The notes below the pieces were generated by a model. That model had not been told where the DNA came from, searched no databases, and saw nothing but the letters and a program-made list of their open reading frames with translations. This document shows, piece after piece, positions 20,987 through 34,350 of a DNA stretch of 64,000 bases (the first letter of the stretch is position 1; each line of letters opens with the position of its first letter). A program made the translations under genes and the position numbers. The DNA lies in NCBI GenBank assembly GCA_016165875.1, contig JABBOT010000080.1, forward strand, positions 38,188,146 to 38,252,145. Direction: 5' to 3'. The DNA comes from Acanthopleura granulata. Taxonomy: Eukaryota; Mollusca; Polyplacophora; Chitonida; Chitonidae.

Positions 20987-23820
20987 AGCATGGAAGTGGT
21001 ACAAACAAGGGAATTAAGGAAGATAAGCATGAATTTTATGATTTAAATTGATGCCTCAGGATCATGAAGGTATTTCATAATCCTAGCAACCACTTACTTC
21101 AGTTAAAATGAAGCTATCTGATATTAAATGAACTTCAAGACACTCATCTCCATCATAGAGTACATGCAATACCTCTTTGTTGAGATATGAATATTTTATG
21201 TAGCAATTTACAATAGCACAGTATTATTTCATTGTGTTACATGAAGTTAACGGAATCTGTTAGGATTCTTGTGGCTGGTTTATTATAAAATTGATTTCTG
21301 ATCAGTGACAGGCTTAGAATATAGATGTGTAAATTTAGAGAAAAACATGTGTGACATAGTTATGCAGTAACCTTGTACTTCGAGTAAGATTTATTTTTGT
21401 TGAAAAGCAATTTCCCCACTCCAACAAAGAAAATAATAAATATTTACACGTTTAAAGCATTGATTGATTGATGAAAGGAGGATTCAAGTTTCTTTGAGGG
21501 TGTGAAAATACCAAAGAATTGTCAGTACTAATTTTATAAAGAAATAAATTTCTGAACTATGTTACATAGCCTATCATATAAACACCAAAGTATTGAGTCA
21601 GCTGTATTATCTTTGAAGAAGGGGAACAATTTTTCTTTGATTAGTACCATTTTCCACTGAGTTAGGCAGCGGTATCTGTGATACTTCAATAATCAAGTAG
21701 TTGTGTGGTTTGTTTGTGATCTGTTTGTCCTGTTTGCTGTGTTATCCTGGATGAACATGTTAAAATTTGCTGCCATTGGCATTGGAAAAGTTGCTAGTAA
21801 GAGGTTGTTCTGTAGCTGTATGTGTCCTTGTCACCTGCCAGAAAAAAAAAAAAAATTGCCAATTCTCAAGGATGAACTTTTCCGATTTGCAAAGTGTGGC
21901 ATATCCAGGAAAATTGATGTGTTCTTTTGTGTATTTATTGACATTCCTTTGAGTCAAGTTTTAGTCCCAAATTTCTGTACCCTTTCCCAAATGAAGAAGC
22001 ATTTAAATATGTAATGAGTATTAATGTTGGCCGCCTGCATTTGTAAGATTGATATTGCAATGCTTTAAAGGACACGGGATGAACTAAAGAAGACATGAAA
22101 AATGTATGTTAAAAACGATTCGTGATAGTGAATACAGTATTATTCGTTTTCAGACCCCCTGTGTGCATTATTACCATGCCCGTAAGATATTTCCGAAGTA
22201 GTGAGCCAACCTTCAACAAATTTGTTTTAAAAGATTCATGAGAAGTGTTCATCATATTTTTGGGTGTGATCAGGTTGCTTTTGTCTTTTTTGACATTGTC
22301 TCTACGATATCTCTCAGACTGCAGGGTAAAATTTTATCAGACTTGGTTGAAAGCTTGTTAACAAGAACCTTAGGAAAAAATGATTAACTTTTGGGGTTTG
22401 TCCATGCGCTTGTTCGTCAGTGTTGTTGATGTTGTGACTGACAACACCCTTGTCCGTGCAATATTTTAGGAACCAGTGGAGCGAATGTAACCAAATTTTT
22501 TCTTGAAGCCTAATGACGAGTGTATCTAACAGGATATCTGCATAGCTGTTCATCATTGTTTGGACATAGTGAGCAGTGATGTTGTACCTGAAAAAAATTC
22601 TAAGCCAAATCTAATCGGATTGAATTTGAAGGTTGATTATTCCTTCACCAGCAGTGTTGAAAAGTACTTTGAATGTTAAATAACTGTTAACTAGTTCAGA
22701 TCAAATCTTCTGTTGCAATTATTGTCAGACTGTGTACATAGCACTCATGGAGTGCAATGTTATAGATTCAGTCTGTTTGACGTATATTATATGTATAATG
22801 TAGTTACAGTGGCAAGTTAGGATGGGTGTCCAGTTAACAGGCTCATCCAGGTCCACTTTTATTCCTATCTACTTGTCAAGTTATTGTGAAACATCAGATA
22901 CAGTCAGCATATGACGTCCAAGGAGGGAACATATTGTAAATTTAACAGATTTTAGTCATGTATGTATATGAATCATTGACATTAATGATCAGTATAATTA
23001 ATATAGTGTTACAGACATTGTATTCCACATGTTAACAGATAGCTTGTTACTCAGTAAGAAGAAACAGTGTAAATCATCCACTATTCATAACAGTATGTAC
23101 ACATCCATGTTTTTGAAAACGTCTTTTGTTTCTTATTCCGTCTCTGCTTTTCACCATGTGACATGCTGTATAAGATACAACAATCAAACGCAAACTAGGT
23201 GAGACATACATATATAGGTTTTGATACTAGTGATTAGCTCCTTTTGTGTCAATACCTGTGGTTACTAATCGAACTATCTGTTTCTGTAAATTATTTGTTT
23301 TTACTTCTGTCATTTATCTGTGAATACCATTCTTGCTGTCAATACCCTTTAATGATTCTACACTGTCTACACAAATGTACATGCCAGTGAGGATTCCCAT
23401 CGTCGTATACTTCTGGAAATGATTATGTTAAGAGGAAAGACATCGTAAAATTGAAGTTATGGTGAGTGAAAATACCATTAAAAACTGTATCTGAAAATCC
23501 TTCACTGATTTTTTTAGATTTTTTTTTCAACAATATAAACGCAATCGAATGCTTTGATTGTATTGTGGGTTTTATAGACCATATTGGTGACGTGGTTCAC
23601 CAGTGACGTCACTTTTTTATGGCCCTAAAGAAGAAATTTAATGTCATCTTAGCGTTTTCGTACACCGGCAAACATTACAGGAGTACTCTTCGCAACACCT
23701 TTGTCCAGAAAACCCACCAAACAATCAAAACATTTGAGTGCATTTATTTTGGCGAAAAAAATGATTGAAGATATTTTCAAATACAGTTTTTAATGTTCTT
23801 TTCGCACACCATATCTTCAT
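20987..23820. other. ICMT 3' flank, probably including the 3' UTR
   Basis: AT-rich DNA without exon-like signals. AATAAA hexamers occur near 21435 and 21541 and could end the ICMT transcript; I cannot tell which is used. Confidence 0.5.
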
Positions 23821-23825
23821 TTTTA

Positions 23826-24185
23826 CGAGGGACCGCCTCGGTGGCCTAGTGGTTAGAGCGTCCTTCTCGAGGGTGGGATATCCAGGTTCAAGCCGGGTCG
23901 GGCATACCAAAGACTTTAAAAATTGTACTTCTTGCTACCTCGCTTGGCCCTGAGCATTAAGAAGTTAGACCAAGGAAACAGGGCTGGTCGGCCAGATGTC
24001 AGTATAATGTGATTGGGTGGGGTATCATGTCTGGTGTCTTCGGCATGATTTTCCAGTGGCGGCAGCACTTTGCCCGGCCACAAGAAGAGACACTGTGTAT
24101 GTACACACCAGAAGGACTCCTAGTCATCATATGACTGAAAAATTGTTAAGTACGGCGTTAAACCCCAAGCACTAACTCACTCATT
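23826..24185 (+). mobile_element. tRNA-derived SINE, second family
   Basis: The head has clear RNA polymerase III boxes: A-box-like TGGCCTAGTGGTTAGAGCG (about 23841) and B-box-like GGTTCAAGCC (about 23885). A non-tRNA body follows, containing GGCGGCAGCACTTTGCCCGG and GACACTGTGTATGTACACAC. It ends AAGTACGGCGTTAAACCCCA and short A-rich repeats. The shared tail links it to the other SINE family although the body differs, as in SINEs sharing one LINE partner. Confidence 0.9.
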
Positions 24186-24234
24186 TTAACAGGTCTTTCC
24201 CTTTAATGTCTGTGAGGGAGCTGGTGTTGGCCTT

Positions 24235-24500
24235 AGGTGGTTGAGAGGCGAGAGGTGGTTGTAACATCACTCTCCGTCAGGGTATCTTCAGGATTCCCCT
24301 GTTTCCCTCGTTTCCAAGACCTTGGTGGCAAGAAACGATCAAGAGCACTATTGTGTCGTGTTACATGAAGTTAACTGGAGACTACTTGCCTTTCACCAAT
24401 ATGATGTCTTTCACAATTGGGAAACTTAGCGAGTAATTTGACCAAAGGCCTGGCTTGGTCACTTCTGTTTCCTCCATTCTTTTGACTGGCTACTGTCGTA
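24235..24500 (+). mobile_element. Degenerate SINE-like remnant
   Basis: Stretches CCAAGACCTTGGTGGCAAGA, TGCCTTTCACCAATATGATG and GTTTCCTCCATTC parallel the copy at 26350-26700 (GACCTTGGTGGCAATATGCC). Too diverged to place ends. Confidence 0.45.
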
Positions 24501-26340
24501 TAAACGAATTTCTAGCATGGAACAACATTGAAATAATTAAATATCTGTAAATGGTTACGGTAGTTATCTAATTCTCTGTTTTTGTAGATGGTTATTTATG
24601 ATATTGTCTACATTTGTACACGATGACTTCTGTCACTGCCTTTGTCCGTACGTAAGCACTTCCCTCACACTCTTCATCAGTCATTGAACTAATTATTCTG
24701 TTTAGCTGAGTGAGATTTCGTTTGGATGAGTCGTCTGGAGGAAAGTTGTAATCTTATTGTCTCTAGGCATTCCACTTCTCACCAGTCATTATTTATGTCT
24801 CTGACCTACCAAAGTTTTTGTGTTTTACGCATTGTTCTAGTGATCAAACATTTTTTTCCATACTTGTTTTCATACTTGTTTGCTGCAGGTATTGAAGGTT
24901 TATATCTGCTTGACTTTGGGATTTACATGTCCTTCATACGTCGAGATGTTTGTTGGTTACCCGACAAAGAGCGGTGGTTTTACTCCGGGTACCCCGGCCT
25001 CCTCCATCTTCACCACAGTCGTATGAGGGAATTTTTTTTAGTATTGTGCTTAATTCTGATGTGGTAATTAAATAAATATGCATATAAATCAGTATGCATT
25101 TTCTGAGATCATTTGCAATGTATCTTTTTCTCCTCTTCCTGCACTTGAAAGGTCAGCGGGAGGAAATGTCTTCGCTGTTGAAATATTGTGATATGTACAC
25201 GTTGGTAAGAGAATCGATGTATACGGGTTGAGAACAATGTATCAATCTTGGCTGTGGTTTACAGTATGTACCTCTACATTATAAGACTGAGAAAGCAACG
25301 CAATGTTTTGACGTAGTTGCATTCAGCTTCATGACATATGGTGTGCACGTCTTTCTAGCCGTACTGAATTCATTTTTTGCGCAACGGAATACTAGCATTT
25401 CTATTAAAGCTTTTAAATCATCACTAAAATATGTAATCATTAGCATATAAAATCCATATAGCTTACATTTTATTAATTTTCATTGTTTGTTTGTAAATAT
25501 GTTTAAGACAGCATTGGAATTTAATGAATCGGTTTTTATTTTTAATAGGATGCATTGATTATATTTTTTATGAAAGTTATATTGTGTTATGTATATGTGT
25601 ATATTATGATGTCCTTAAAGTCATAACACATCAATGTTTTGCACACTTCAGAAGTGTTACGATTTTAAAGCTTATGTACATAACGTGTCCACCTGGCAAT
25701 ATATGGCAATTAAAAAACTTGCATATCTTAATAAACTTTTGATAGAAAGTTGTTTCTTTTGATAGATTTCTGTTTTCATTGTTTCTGATGTCCTGTTTTA
25801 AAGATTTTATTCCGTATCACTTCGAAAACATAGCTCTGAGATCGGTTGGTCATGTTCCCAGCTTAGCTTCCACATGGTTTCCTGAAATCTAAGCTGGGGA
25901 GAATGAAACAGACCTAAGGTCATCAGATCTAACGTAAACAGTGTATAGCTAGTTGTCGGTTTGGTTGATTCTCATGCTCTAGTTTATCGCTCTCTCATTT
26001 GTAAGGCAACCCTTGTCCCCATCATTTGCCATTGATTATATATCCAGGGTCGATCAACTACCTGTTTCATGGAGTAGAGCGACTGTTCTGCGTAAGTCAG
26101 TTTTGGTAAATTCTATCAATTGTTTCATCCGGAATTCTGGCTAAAACAGATGCTAACATGCCCCTCTGTGTTGGCTGAGTTTTGTGATCATGTCCATTTG
26201 TAAAATCCGTTTGCACTTTACAACATGAGCGCCTGAAAAGTAAAAGATTTCTTACTTAAATGAAAAACATTGGCTTTTTACGAGTTAAATATATTCACGA
26301 TTTCCTGAAGAGGGTACAGATTTTAGCCTATTTGACGGAA
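24501..26340. other. Non-coding DNA, nothing recognised
   Basis: The open frame at 24726-25067 has hydrophobic stretches but no domain or splice support. The rest is AT-rich. Confidence 0.5.
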
Positions 26341-26349
26341 TTACAGGAG

Positions 26350-26700
26350 GCACAGTGGGTAGTTTTGTGGTCTAGTGATTAGAGGCGTGTGTTCTTCAGT
26401 CGTAGGTACACTCGAGGTGTGCACGGGTTCAGACCTGAACTTCTGACCTGGCTTTCACCGTTTGTGGGACCTTGGTGGCAATATGCCATCGATTTGTGCA
26501 GTCTAACGGTCTTTGAAGGCATTGTCTTGCACCAACACGGTGTGGATATCTAGCGTCAAGTGTGGGGAAGTTCGCCAGAAAGCTTGCCAAGGACAGGTGG
26601 TTTACGTCTGGCATGTTTCCTGTACCTACGAACCGGACTGCCCTCGTATAATGAAAATTTTTGGATGCGTCGTGCAAGAATCGAATAAATCCATGACTAC
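26350..26700 (+). mobile_element. tRNA-derived SINE, degenerate
   Basis: A tRNA-like head with TGGTCTAGTGATTAGAGGCG (A-box-like) and GGGTTCAGACC (B-box-like) is followed by a body with ACCTTGGTGGCAATATGCCA and an end like ATAATGAAAATTTTTGGATG. Confidence 0.65.
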
Positions 26701-27144
26701 AAGGGGAATTTAAGTATATCAAATTTGAAAGGGGCCTGTTTAACGAAGAGGGTGTAACTGTTCGTGAAACGGAACAACCATGGCCACGTATCTCTACAGT
26801 AAGTGTCGTCATGACATTTACTTTTGACACCCTGTTTGTGAAACGGAACCCCTAGGAACTGGCCAACAATCCTGTCTGTTGTTTCATCATATTTGAGAAA
26901 AGTCAAGACTGCCGCCTCTTATAACGATAATTTAACATGAAGAGCAATGACAGATCGGAAACTAAACACTGCGACGTGCTGCTATCGCCATGTTAATTGG
27001 TATACCAGTTATTTGATATTTGAAAACGATACTGCTGTGACCTCAGATGACCTGATGATCTTAAATATGAGAAATGAATAGCCTATTAATTCAAAGTTAT
27101 AATTTAAGTAAAACAGTGACAGAAGCAATATCCGAATATTTGGG

Positions 27145-27154
27145 TATATATAAC
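27145..27154 (+). promoter_or_regulatory. TATA box of the secreted-peptide pseudogene
   Basis: TATATATAAC stands about 30 bp before the conserved 5' UTR exon (about 27175-27216, ending at the donor GTAAG). The same TATATATAAC lies at the same place in the better copy at 54 kb on the minus strand. Confidence 0.65.
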
Positions 27155-27215
27155 AGTTTGGAGTGGCCCAGTATTATCCACGGACGCTTCTCGGGGCAAC
27201 AAATCCTACAACGTA

Positions 27216-27837
27216 GGTAAGACAATCTTTCATATAAAACAGACCTACTTTTGTTATTGTTTTTGTATACGTTAGTGCAAAGTCCAAGTACATTCACCCT
27301 TTTATGTTATTTAAATTTGGACATATGTTTAGTTTATTTTAACTTCTGGTCTAATTCAAAGGGTTGTTTATGGACTGACCTGAATGAAGTTAACACCTCA
27401 AGAATGGTTTTAAACAGAACATGCTTAAAATAAGTAAACACCAATTCCTTGGGGGTCCTATTCATCTCTCCTAAGGTGTCCTAACAAAGTGAAAGCTCGG
27501 TTTACAAACCTGCAGAGAAATTCTTGGACAAGACAAGGAACATATAGCCTTGAACACGATATCCATTGTATCATTTCATTGAAAAAAGACCGATCTTTCT
27601 TCAGTGAAAGGGAATGTTGTTGACATCACGTTTGTCTAATGAAAGAATATTTTATTACATGTATTTGCAAAAAGATGAACCAAATACTGAACCAAATACA
27701 GAGATAACCTGACCAATAAATGTCATATGTTTTAATCAAGTTTCTACCATTAAACGAAACATTAAGAAACAAGGCGTAGCCAGTAAACACACAAACCAAT
27801 TTAAGGCTTTCTCAACGTGACGTTATTTCCTTTCCAG
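27216..27837. other. Intron 1 of the broken peptide gene
   Basis: AT-rich, ending in a pyrimidine-rich tract and TTTCCAG acceptor at 27836-27837. Nothing else seen. Confidence 0.5.
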
Positions 27838-28919
27838 AACCTTTCAAGGTGCGATCTCTGATCCTTTTCGTCCTCTTCGCATGCGTGGTCTCCATGCTAT
27901 GGGCTCAAGGTTCTAGTAAGTAACTGTGTATCATTAACATCCATCTATAGTCGATGTTGATGACTTGTCCTCAGTTTCGCTTCCACATTTACTAACCTGG
28001 AACTCGGTCGTATCGGCATCAAAAAAACCCGGAAACCTAGATTGTTCCTAACTTCTTGTCACCTTCGTCGTAAATTAGTAAAACAGTAAAGTGACACTGT
28101 CTACAGAAGTATCTCGTCCCTAAACTCGGACAGCATGCAAGGTGTCAAACGACCATGCATTTTGAATCAGGTGACTGGGTTGGTCAACTAATAACCTCGT
28201 ACTGTTTTCTCACAGTAGTTACGCTAATTACTTTTGTTCACTAATGAAAGAATAGTTACAGTTAAGATTCCAAAACATGTTGTCTATCACCACATTAATG
28301 GCGTGCATCCCCGTAAAGTGATCCATACCTTACGCGAGGTTATAGCGTTCGGCTAGGAAGATGCCGAGTGTAGCCGGCTCGAGCCTGGGGATGGAGTCAA
28401 GTGATTAAAAAATTGTGGTTGCGGAGATTCGAAGTGTGGATTCCCCTGGTTATATTTGTGTTAATTTCAACGGCATATGATCTATATATATTTATGGAAA
28501 ATATGGTGGTATTAATTCAGAAGTACTTCAAGATCAAAGGAAACCTGTTTTGTAACATTAGGGTCTTGGGGACAGAGCTGATGTTTTGATCTCCGGATCG
28601 TTGTTTAAGTCATCCTGTGGGAAAGGATCAGCTTCCAGCTTAATGAATGCATGAGTACAGATCTGTAACTCTGAAAGCTAAGCTGGAGAAAATGAAACCG
28701 TTCTCGTGCAAATCTACTGAAAATGTGGTTCAAAGAAAACACCACCGTTATACTCATTCTTCCGTTTTTACTTTTCGATTCTATTATCTGAAAACCGCTG
28801 GCATTTTTACTTTTAAGATTGCCCTGACGGATGGACTACGGTGTGTTCAAGAGACTTGGAGATACTGCCGAAGGACCTGGGGTGGATTTGAGGCCGAAGG
28901 ACACTATATTTCATGTAAT

Positions 28920-30640
28920 TACCTAAACGCACTTTACAGTGTTTTGTAGTCAAAGCTAAGCCAGTTGTCTTTGCCGTCTTTAGTGGTATGTGAATAATAT
29001 CCCTCCATACGCAATTACATGGCCACTTTATTGAGCATAACGGTAAAGACAACAACACATAATAAAAAACAATGAAACGATCGGGTTTAGTTACTGCTTT
29101 GACTTGGGATCAACTCGACAGGTTGGTCGGAAGCAGTACTTTAAAGGGAAAGGTGACAGCATTATTAACTACCTATATGGTTGAATCGAAGGTATTCATA
29201 AAATATGAACGGTGTTTATACTTTTGGAATAACAAACGAATATAACAAACCTGATGAACGCAGTTCAGAAAGAATATCTTGCAAGCAGCCATTGGGCCTC
29301 AGGTCTCTGACGCTCCAGGTTAATTAAGTGATTTTTTCCCGAAATACTCAAAACAGAAAGGGCGCCTCCGTGGCCAACGTGCTTAACGCGCTACCACAGC
29401 TTAATGACACAGGAATAGAAATTAAGAAGTCACCTTCTCTATATGAATCTCTTGCATACGTAATCTTGTTACGAGAGTTTTTCAGTTGTCTTTTCGCTTA
29501 AGGCGATCTGAATGGCAGAAATCAGTCAACCTATTTGTCAAGTTATTTAAGAGAAGAAAAAGATATCCTGTTTAAAGTTGTATTTATGTATGTATCTATT
29601 GTTTTCACCTAGTTAGCATAACAAAGGAATAAAAGTGTCATGTAGCCTCGTGTGTTATCCAGACTGCGCTTTTCCTTCAGCCCCCGTAGACATTTCAAGC
29701 AATGAGCGCTGCCTGGATAGTCCTTAATACGGATGAGCAAAACACTGCATACTGACTCAACCTTGTCGACAGAGAATCGTGATATATGTATGGGTTTTTT
29801 TTCTGCTCTAGTAAAGTTATTTGATGCAAACTGTGCAATGTTTTTTTTTCACTTATTGGTAAGTCATAATGGATAAATGATGTAATTGATGTCTTGATTA
29901 ATGACGTGTGTAGTATTAATCGACTGGCTGAATGGTCGTCTGATTGATGGATGGATTGATTGATTACGGCGTGTACTATGGCAATTAATCCGATCTGGAA
30001 GTCAGAATGATTATGCAATGGTCAAGCTTCATCGCATTAAACAAACTGTCAGAGTTCAGGCTTACTTGGCAAATGCTCACACCTAATCGATGAAATATGG
30101 CCCCTTACTGGAGTAGATTTTTATTTCAACCGCTGATGTAAGTTTAAAGATTAAATAATAGCAAAACACGGTTAAGGCCAGAAAGGATCTTTCCATTCCA
30201 TCTCAGAATAATGTGGCAGGTTACACATTGGTCGTCCTCCGATGTCATCATATGACAAGTCTGATGTCAAGCCGCACTTTTAGAATGAAGAATGGGTTCA
30301 AGCTGCAGCAAGGCGCAGCCTTGCTTGTGAGCCATCTCCTTCTGGAAACGTCATCAAACACTAAACTAAAAAAATTGTCAATGGCCATATCAGACAGAAC
30401 ACCAGTATTGTAATATCATGTAGGAAACAAGCTCACAATCAGTGTACACTAAATTCAGTGTACAAGAACCGGGTTATCGCCAGTGGCCAGTCTTGCTCGT
30501 TCAGAGCAGTGGTGGCCGTAGTGTCCTAATGTGTAGATGGTAAATCTAGTATTATTTTCGCTCTCTAAGCTGTGTCGCATTGAGTTCAATAGTCGGACAA
30601 CAGAGGTGTTACAGCTGTGTGTGCAGCTGATCAGAAGTGT
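28920..30640. other. Non-coding DNA
   Basis: Holds a SINE-head-like scrap at 29358-29400 (GGCGCCTCCGTGGCCAACGT) and a GATT/GATG-rich low-complexity patch at about 29870-29970. No exon supported. Confidence 0.5.
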
Positions 30641-30657
30641 TTGGGTGCTGGTTTATC

Positions 30658-30783
30658 ATGAACGTTTGTAGCAGGTGTCACAGACGTGTTAAAGGAACCA
30701 TCAGGTTTAAATGTCATTCCTGGAAAGGTTACATGTGCAAGAAGGACCAAATGAGTTTCACGCCAATTTCAAACATATTGTGA
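30658..30783 (+). pseudogene. Possible ORF1 zinc-finger fragment of a non-LTR element
   Basis: A 41-residue frame, MNVCSRCHRRVKGTIRFKC followed by HSWKGYMCKKDQ, has CxxC and CHxW/C spacing like the start of a PHD-type finger in some CR1/jockey ORF1 proteins. Near 31125, EDMCGEISSFDLVMTNLELS reads like the coiled-coil that follows in such proteins. It lies 2 kb upstream of, and on the same strand as, the reverse transcriptase remnant. It may be coincidence. Confidence 0.35.
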
Positions 30784-31329
30784 CGAGAACCAAGATTCAC
30801 TATGGTATCCGATATGAAAGTGGCAACATTCAAAACTAAAGAAGAGACAATTTAAAAAAGTTTTGCGAAAGTGCAAATGTACTCTCGTTCGCTTTTTCAG
30901 ATGCCTAAATGGGCTCTCACTCGCTTTTCCAAAGTTACTTCCGCCACATGTACAGCAATCTCAAATCCCAATAGGTTATTTTTACTTTCTGGATAAAATC
31001 AAATGAAAAACAAAATCAAACCAAACCCACAATGAATACCGATTCCCCCCATTCTCGCTATACTCACCCCTTCATACGTCCCCAGGGTGTCATCATTACC
31101 CAACATCGATTTTGGAAACATGGTCAGCGATTGAAGATATGTGCGGAGAGATCTCATCATTTGACCTAGTCATGACTAACCTAGAACTGAGTTGAATGAG
31201 CTACAGCATTGAAAGAAACCAAGAGATCGTCTGCAGCGAAGACAAAAAGAACCTTTGACATTGTGAAGGTCAGTCCACCAGAAACTGCTTAGCATAATTT
31301 CCTTAGTACGGCGACAACAGCTAGTTTCA

Positions 31330-32639
31330 TCCCAAACCCTGATGACCTGTTCACATCATCACAAGAAGTTGTAGACTTTTTATATCTTAAGTACAGATTT
31401 TAGTGAGACTTAATCCAACCCCTAATGGGTCCCATGTATACGGTAATGAGAAGGCCTATACAGCCTGAAGCCGAAGTGCCATTTGTCCACGAAACATAGC
31501 ACATACATGAAACCGATTTTTGTCCGGTTTGTTGGCTTCCTGAGAAGCCAATGATCTGTTACAAAGATTCGATATATTGCTTCTCTTATCAAATTATCTG
31601 CATACATCTCGTGTAACTTGCACCGTCAATTGGGTACCCCCTGTTCCCGAGGTACCATTTCCATCACGAGGGCACACAAGGTATGGGCAATCAGGAAAAT
31701 TCCCAAAGTCCACTGTTTTGGGGCCTTAGCAATCTAAACGTAGAGGCAAATCTTCTCCTACGTTGAGACTTTGACCCCTAATGTATTGTGTTGCCATTTT
31801 ACTACGTAATTTTCCTGCTTTCCGTATGTCTGGAACCAGGCAGACAGCGTTTAGAAAAGTTATGAGACGGCATACGGACTCACGGTAAAAGGTGAAATGT
31901 CACATTTTTCCCCTATCCTGTTGGCAGAACATTAATCGTGTCCGACCTTGATATGCATTGAATAATGTTTCGACTTGCTTTTCTCAGGTTTGTCACTCTT
32001 GGAGAACGTTTGGCGTACAACAAGACATCATAGAACCAAGGCTCTATGGGACCATCCATCTTGAATACTGATGACCTTTCGTTAGAAATTATTTGTCAGA
32101 TTGAAGGATTCAATATGTTCAAAATGAATACTGCTTGCGTGATTTGGCCATTTTTTCCACATTCGCAATGAAAATATTTTACTTAGATTTGAAAATAAGA
32201 CCGCGTCCACTTTTTGTAGGAAGATGGCCAATCAGTACACACAATTCTGGATTCCGCCATTCTCGATGTAAACCCGAAGATAGGCGAAGTCGGTCAGGAT
32301 TGTGGGCCTCGGTAAAAGTAAACGGCCATTACTCCTCTAAGCTCCATTTAAAAAGTTATTTTACGAGCAGTTTACTCCGAGTGCTCCGGTTTCCTCCATT
32401 CATAAATCATTATACTATCGTATATAAGTGAAATAGCAATGATAACACTGAATGTCATTGCCGAGGGGACGCCTTGTGTAAATATCTCTGATATCATCAT
32501 TGTCATAAGATTCTCTATAGATTACCTGATGAGATGTTAATTTTTGTAGTAACATCCAACTATATGTCTATCTAAGAAGATAAATGTTCGAAAGCTGAAA
32601 AAGTTCTCGCGCATAACTGGAAAGCGTTGCTTTTCGTGG
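31330..32639. other. Probably eroded 5' part of the non-LTR element, with a SINE scrap
   Basis: No readable endonuclease. At about 32370-32440 GTGCTCCGGTTTCCTCCATT and CGTATATAAGTGAAATA look like a broken SINE core. The rest is unassigned. Confidence 0.35.
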
Positions 32640-34350
32640 TTCAATGATATAGTTCATGGCCGATCAATCAAAAACCTGTGTGTATCACTGAAAAGCAATA
32701 TTCTGTATCGAAATGTTGAACCAATGGGCTAAATTGTCAGACGTTTTTAAAGACATATTTAAGACAAGATATTACCAATGTATTAAACGTTCTTCATGTT
32801 GTACTGTTCACCGATGACACAAATGCTTTGTTAACTCTATCACTGGCTTTGTAGTAACAAATTATCGTTACACATGAAGAAAACAGAATTCATGTATTTT
32901 AGCCCCAAACGAATTACAAATCAGAGTTTGCACCATCAGTTGCTTTACCAAAAGAGGAAGTAAAACATACAACTTAATTTAAATTTCTTGGAGTATATTA
33001 AAATGACAAATTAAACTGAACAACACACAATTAGAGACATGGTCGCTTAAAATTTGGATTTTTAAACAAATTATGATTGTGTTCTTTCAGTTCATTCATG
33101 AACCAATTCAGTCACCTTAAAATTAAAAATATTCATTGAGTATGTAGCTTGTACGAGCCAGCAGATGTTCTGTCGTTATTCCAATTCAACACAAAGAGGG
33201 CGTTCCATTTTGCCTTATTAATATTCAAACGAAAGGACCCGAAACATATCTACAGGTGTGCGGGATCAATCGATATTGGCTGCACGAACTCTGATAACTT
33301 CGAATTCTGACATAGATACATGTAGAGTATAGCAGTTTAAACAACTTTGAGAAAAAGTTACCGATAATCTTCTCATTAAACTAGGAGTCAGAAACGTGTG
33401 TCTGTTCGACGTTTAACACAACAACAACATTTGCATCCACCTATCGAGCAGTAGTTATGGAACAAATGGCCACGAATTACAACTCTAGGTTTGCTTGTCA
33501 ACCTGTTGAGCCGCCTTCCACGGCTCTTTCTGTCCGATCCTGTTACGAGAGCCGTAAGTGCTTCTTTTACGCGTGCCATCATCCACGGTTGTTTAAAGAT
33601 GAAGTTTACTCCATTTCCTCTGAATTTACAGCCCCTCATTTGAATATTCTGGGAAACTTTTGAGGTTTCAGTTCTTGTTTTTTGTTTTTGTTATTTGTAA
33701 CCATTCATTTAACGTACAATGCTGCTGGTGGGATTAAGGAAGACCTTGTAACTTTTACTTCTTGAGAAAAATACCTAACCCTCATGTCATTCTGTAATAA
33801 TGCAAAAATACTTACTATTTAGGCGACCATGTCCCTATGAATGAAATCTCGAATAAAAATTCCAGGAATCTCAGAGTCATTAAGAAAATAAAAGACACGC
33901 TGAGAGTGAAAAACTTTCTACATGCTGTATCACGCTCTTATTTTTCTTACCTGTCGTACTGCAACCCACCATGAAGTAACACTTGCCAAGGTCCCGCTTT
34001 TAATCTCCAAAAACAATGTCAAAGCGACTTGATCATACTGGCCCGCTATTCATTCGACTCGGAATTCTGCCATTATCATCTACAAACACATACCAGATTC
34101 TACAACTTACCCACTGATACTTTTACTCCGCAGATTCTCTCATCATACTTTACGAAACAACCCTCCTATCATTGTTACAACACCCGAACAGTTTCCTTAA
34201 GCTTGCATCGGCCGTTTAACAGATCAAATTTATCTTTGCATACATGTATAATGAAGGGGCCTCTAGAATGGAACAGATTGTCTTCAAAACTAAAAAGAAG
34301 AATACTGTTGTTCTCTTTATTTAAATCCGTATTAAGTATGATTTAATAAG
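32640..34350 (+). pseudogene. Degenerate non-LTR retrotransposon ORF2 (reverse transcriptase and C-terminus)
   Basis: Decayed CR1/jockey-like reverse transcriptase. At 32769-32830 the frame reads DITNVLNVLHVVLFTDDTNA: the catalytic FxDDT box, with both Asp codons intact at 32813-32818. Downstream, KTEFMYFSPKR and FKFLGVY (about 32880-33000) match the blocks that follow motif 5. At 34029-34346 a frame ends with CYNTRTVSLSLHRPFNRSN and GPLEWNRLSSKLKRR, the typical HxYxTR...LWNxLPxxIK tail of these ORF2 proteins. Stops and frameshifts separate the blocks, so no full protein is made. The endonuclease domain was not found. Confidence 0.75.

Larger units (their letters stand above)
27145..28914 (+). 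pseudogene. Secreted cysteine-containing peptide gene, broken copy
   Basis: The structure matches the gene at 54.2-51.7 kb exon for exon: TATA and 5' UTR exon (about 27175-27216), signal-peptide exon (27838-27915, donor GTAAGT) and a Cys exon (28818-28914). The signal exon encodes VRSLILFVLFACVVSMLWA, but where the 54-kb copy starts with ATG this one has GTG (27849). The Cys exon begins NCPDGWTTVCSRD and then lacks 26 bp present in the other copy. That shifts the frame to an early stop, and the following donor has decayed to GTAATT. These are independent losses, so I call it a pseudogene. An internal Met could rescue only a shorter signal. Confidence 0.75.

Noticed and set aside
23826..23900. 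A functional tRNA gene
   Set aside because: A and B boxes are present but no cloverleaf closes and a SINE body and tail follow.
24726..25067. 113-residue plus-strand frame downstream of ICMT
   Set aside because: Hydrophobic but without domain, splice sites or codon-use signal; likely chance in AT-rich DNA.
25840..25960. Similarity to 28640-28740 (CTAAGCTGG...GAATGAAAC)
   Set aside because: The match is short and patchy; not enough to call a repeat family.
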